This document shows positions 13,825 to 14,757 of a stretch of DNA of 14,757 nucleotides, piece by piece. This DNA is from Balneolaceae bacterium. GTDB lineage: Bacteria > Bacteroidota > Rhodothermia > Balneolales > Balneolaceae. Numbering within the stretch: position 1 is the first letter of the stretch; every line of letters begins with the position of its first letter. The position numbers and the translations under genes were made by a program. Under the pieces are notes generated by a model. It did no database searches and had not been told where the DNA came from. It worked only from the letters and a program-made list of their open reading frames with translations. The stretch lies in contig SLGL01000473.1 in assembly GCA_007123785.1 (NCBI GenBank), positions 1 to 14,757 on the forward strand, read 5' to 3'.

Positions 13825-14757
13825 ATGCCTGGTTATTATCCTTAAGTGGAAGCGTAACTGTAAAAATCGCACCACCTTTTGCAGAATTTTTTGCAGAAAT
13901 GGTGCCTCCGTGCTGATGAATAATATCACGGGAGATGGACAGTCCCAGTCCCAATCCGAATTTTACTTCCGATTTTTTTGTGGAGAAGTTCGAATCGAAA
14001 ATTTTCTCAATGATCTCCTCATCAATACCCGGACCGGAGTCGCGGATTTCCACCCAGATATTTTTCTGATTATTGTTACAGTTGATGGAAAGTGAGCCGT
14101 TTTTACCCATTGCATCGGCAGCATTCAGAATGATATTGGTCCAAACCTGGTTCAGTGCTGCAGGGTTGGCACGGATCATCGGTACTTCAGGCAGGTCCAG
14201 GTCAATATCGTAATATTTTATTCGGTTGCTGGTCAATTGAAGTGTATCGTGAATGCCTTCGCGGATGTCGATTTTTTCCCACTCAATATCGGTATCGGTG
14301 CGGCTGTAGCTCTTCAGGCTTTTTACAAGGCCTGCAATCCTGTTTCCGGACGATTCAATGTTCTGAAACATTTTACCCAGTTCAAACTGGTTCAGGTAAA
14401 AATCGAGTTCCTCCCCTTTCAGAACTTTATTCTCCAAAAGCCGGTCAATTAAACTTACCGGAACCTGTGCCAGTAACCTCAGTTGTGCAGGTGTGGCCTC
14501 TTTGAATGATTCTTTCAACTGAGCTGTTAATTCCCGGAGTGTTGCCGTATCGGGATAGCCCGCTTTTCGGCCGGCATCATACAAGCTGATGAAAAAATCA
14601 TGATCATCGGGTTCTTTTTCAAGTAGTAACATCAGGCTGGAAATCCGCTCCTCCAGCGTTTCTGTAGAGCGGAGGAGTGAGGCAGTCGGGTTGTTTACTT
14701 CATGAGCAAAACCTGCCACAAGCTGACCCAGTGTCGCCATTTTTTCCTGATAGATGA
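13823..14757 (-). CDS. Sensor histidine kinase, C-terminal part (5' truncated at right edge)
   Basis: The frame continues past the ATG at 14740 to the window edge (codons IYQEK precede it). QEKMATLGQL is normal mid-protein sequence, so the sensory N-terminus lies outside. Numbering from that Met, the phospho-acceptor H13 sits in the H box GFAHEVNNP. The N box is NQVWTNIILNAADAM (N202, N206), G1 is DSGPG (234-238), the F box is IFDSNFSTK (247-255), and G2 is GLGLGLS (262-268). These make a complete ATPase domain. Between the two dimerisation helices lies an extra helical region of about 80 residues (roughly 41-121), so SLKSYSR falls near 141-147 instead of about 60 residues after His. No response regulator is visible in the window. 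The signal sensed is unknown. Confidence 0.93.
   Translation of the reverse strand, partial: IYQEKMATLGQLVAGFAHEVNNPTASLLRSTETLEERISSLMLLLEKEPDDHDFFISLYDAGRKAGYPDTATLRELTAQLKESFKEATPAQLRLLAQVPVSLIDRLLENKVLKGEELDFYLNQFELGKMFQNIESSGNRIAGLVKSLKSYSRTDTDIEWEKIDIREGIHDTLQLTSNRIKYYDIDLDLPEVPMIRANPAALNQVWTNIILNAADAMGKNGSLSINCNNNQKNIWVEIRDSGPGIDEEIIEKIFDSNFSTKKSEVKFGLGLGLSISRDIIHQHGGTISAKNSAKGGAIFTVTLPLKDNNQA

Overview
The window looks like chromosome from a Bacteroidota-type bacterium, most likely Balneolota (Rhodohalobacter/Gracilimonas-like). Evidence seen: a type IX secretion (T9SS) C-terminal sorting domain with the NYPNPFNP signature, signal peptides ending in SAQ/FSQ-like sites, a TonB-receptor-like barrel, moderate GC, and AT-rich leaders that mostly lack Shine-Dalgarno sequences. 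The phylum call is inference from sequence style, not from a marker-gene search.

Layout. Positions 1-1589 hold the 3' end of a large T9SS-secreted protein, closed by a strong terminator. Positions 1730-4305 are a two-gene unit overlapping by ATGA: a small predicted outer-membrane barrel and a short TonB-receptor-like protein. Positions 4528-5643 encode a membrane-anchored App1/DUF2183 phosphatidate-phosphatase-like HAD protein. It is followed immediately by a 15-copy heptanucleotide tandem repeat (5645-5749). A SAM methyltransferase (minus, 5932-6672) is divergent from an overlapping pyrF-rnhA pair (6776-8060). Two minus-strand genes follow: a site-2-type M50 protease with CBS domains (8081-9175), and upstream of it a LolA-fold-like secreted protein (9307-10131) with its own terminator. 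After a 405-base AT-rich gap come the ammonium transporter amt (10537-11973) and a TorF-like outer-membrane protein (12081-12752), separated by a large hairpin. A 445-base gap with several palindromes precedes a DUF4168-like lipoprotein (13198-13755). A terminator then abuts a convergent histidine kinase that runs off the right edge.

How the genes work together. Most of the window is envelope biology: six secreted or outer-membrane proteins, a regulatory membrane protease and a sensor kinase. A little core metabolism is embedded (UMP synthesis and RNA:DNA hybrid removal). The most suggestive functional pairing is amt with the TorF-like barrel, which could be inner- and outer-membrane steps of ammonium entry. 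No PII (glnK) gene is visible beside amt.

I see no mobile element, CRISPR array, rRNA or tRNA. I found no clearly new multi-gene system. The best candidates for a second look are the heptamer array, the barrel/short-receptor pair, the amt/TorF-like pair with its inter-gene hairpin, the inserted helical region of the histidine kinase, and the internally duplicated lipoprotein.
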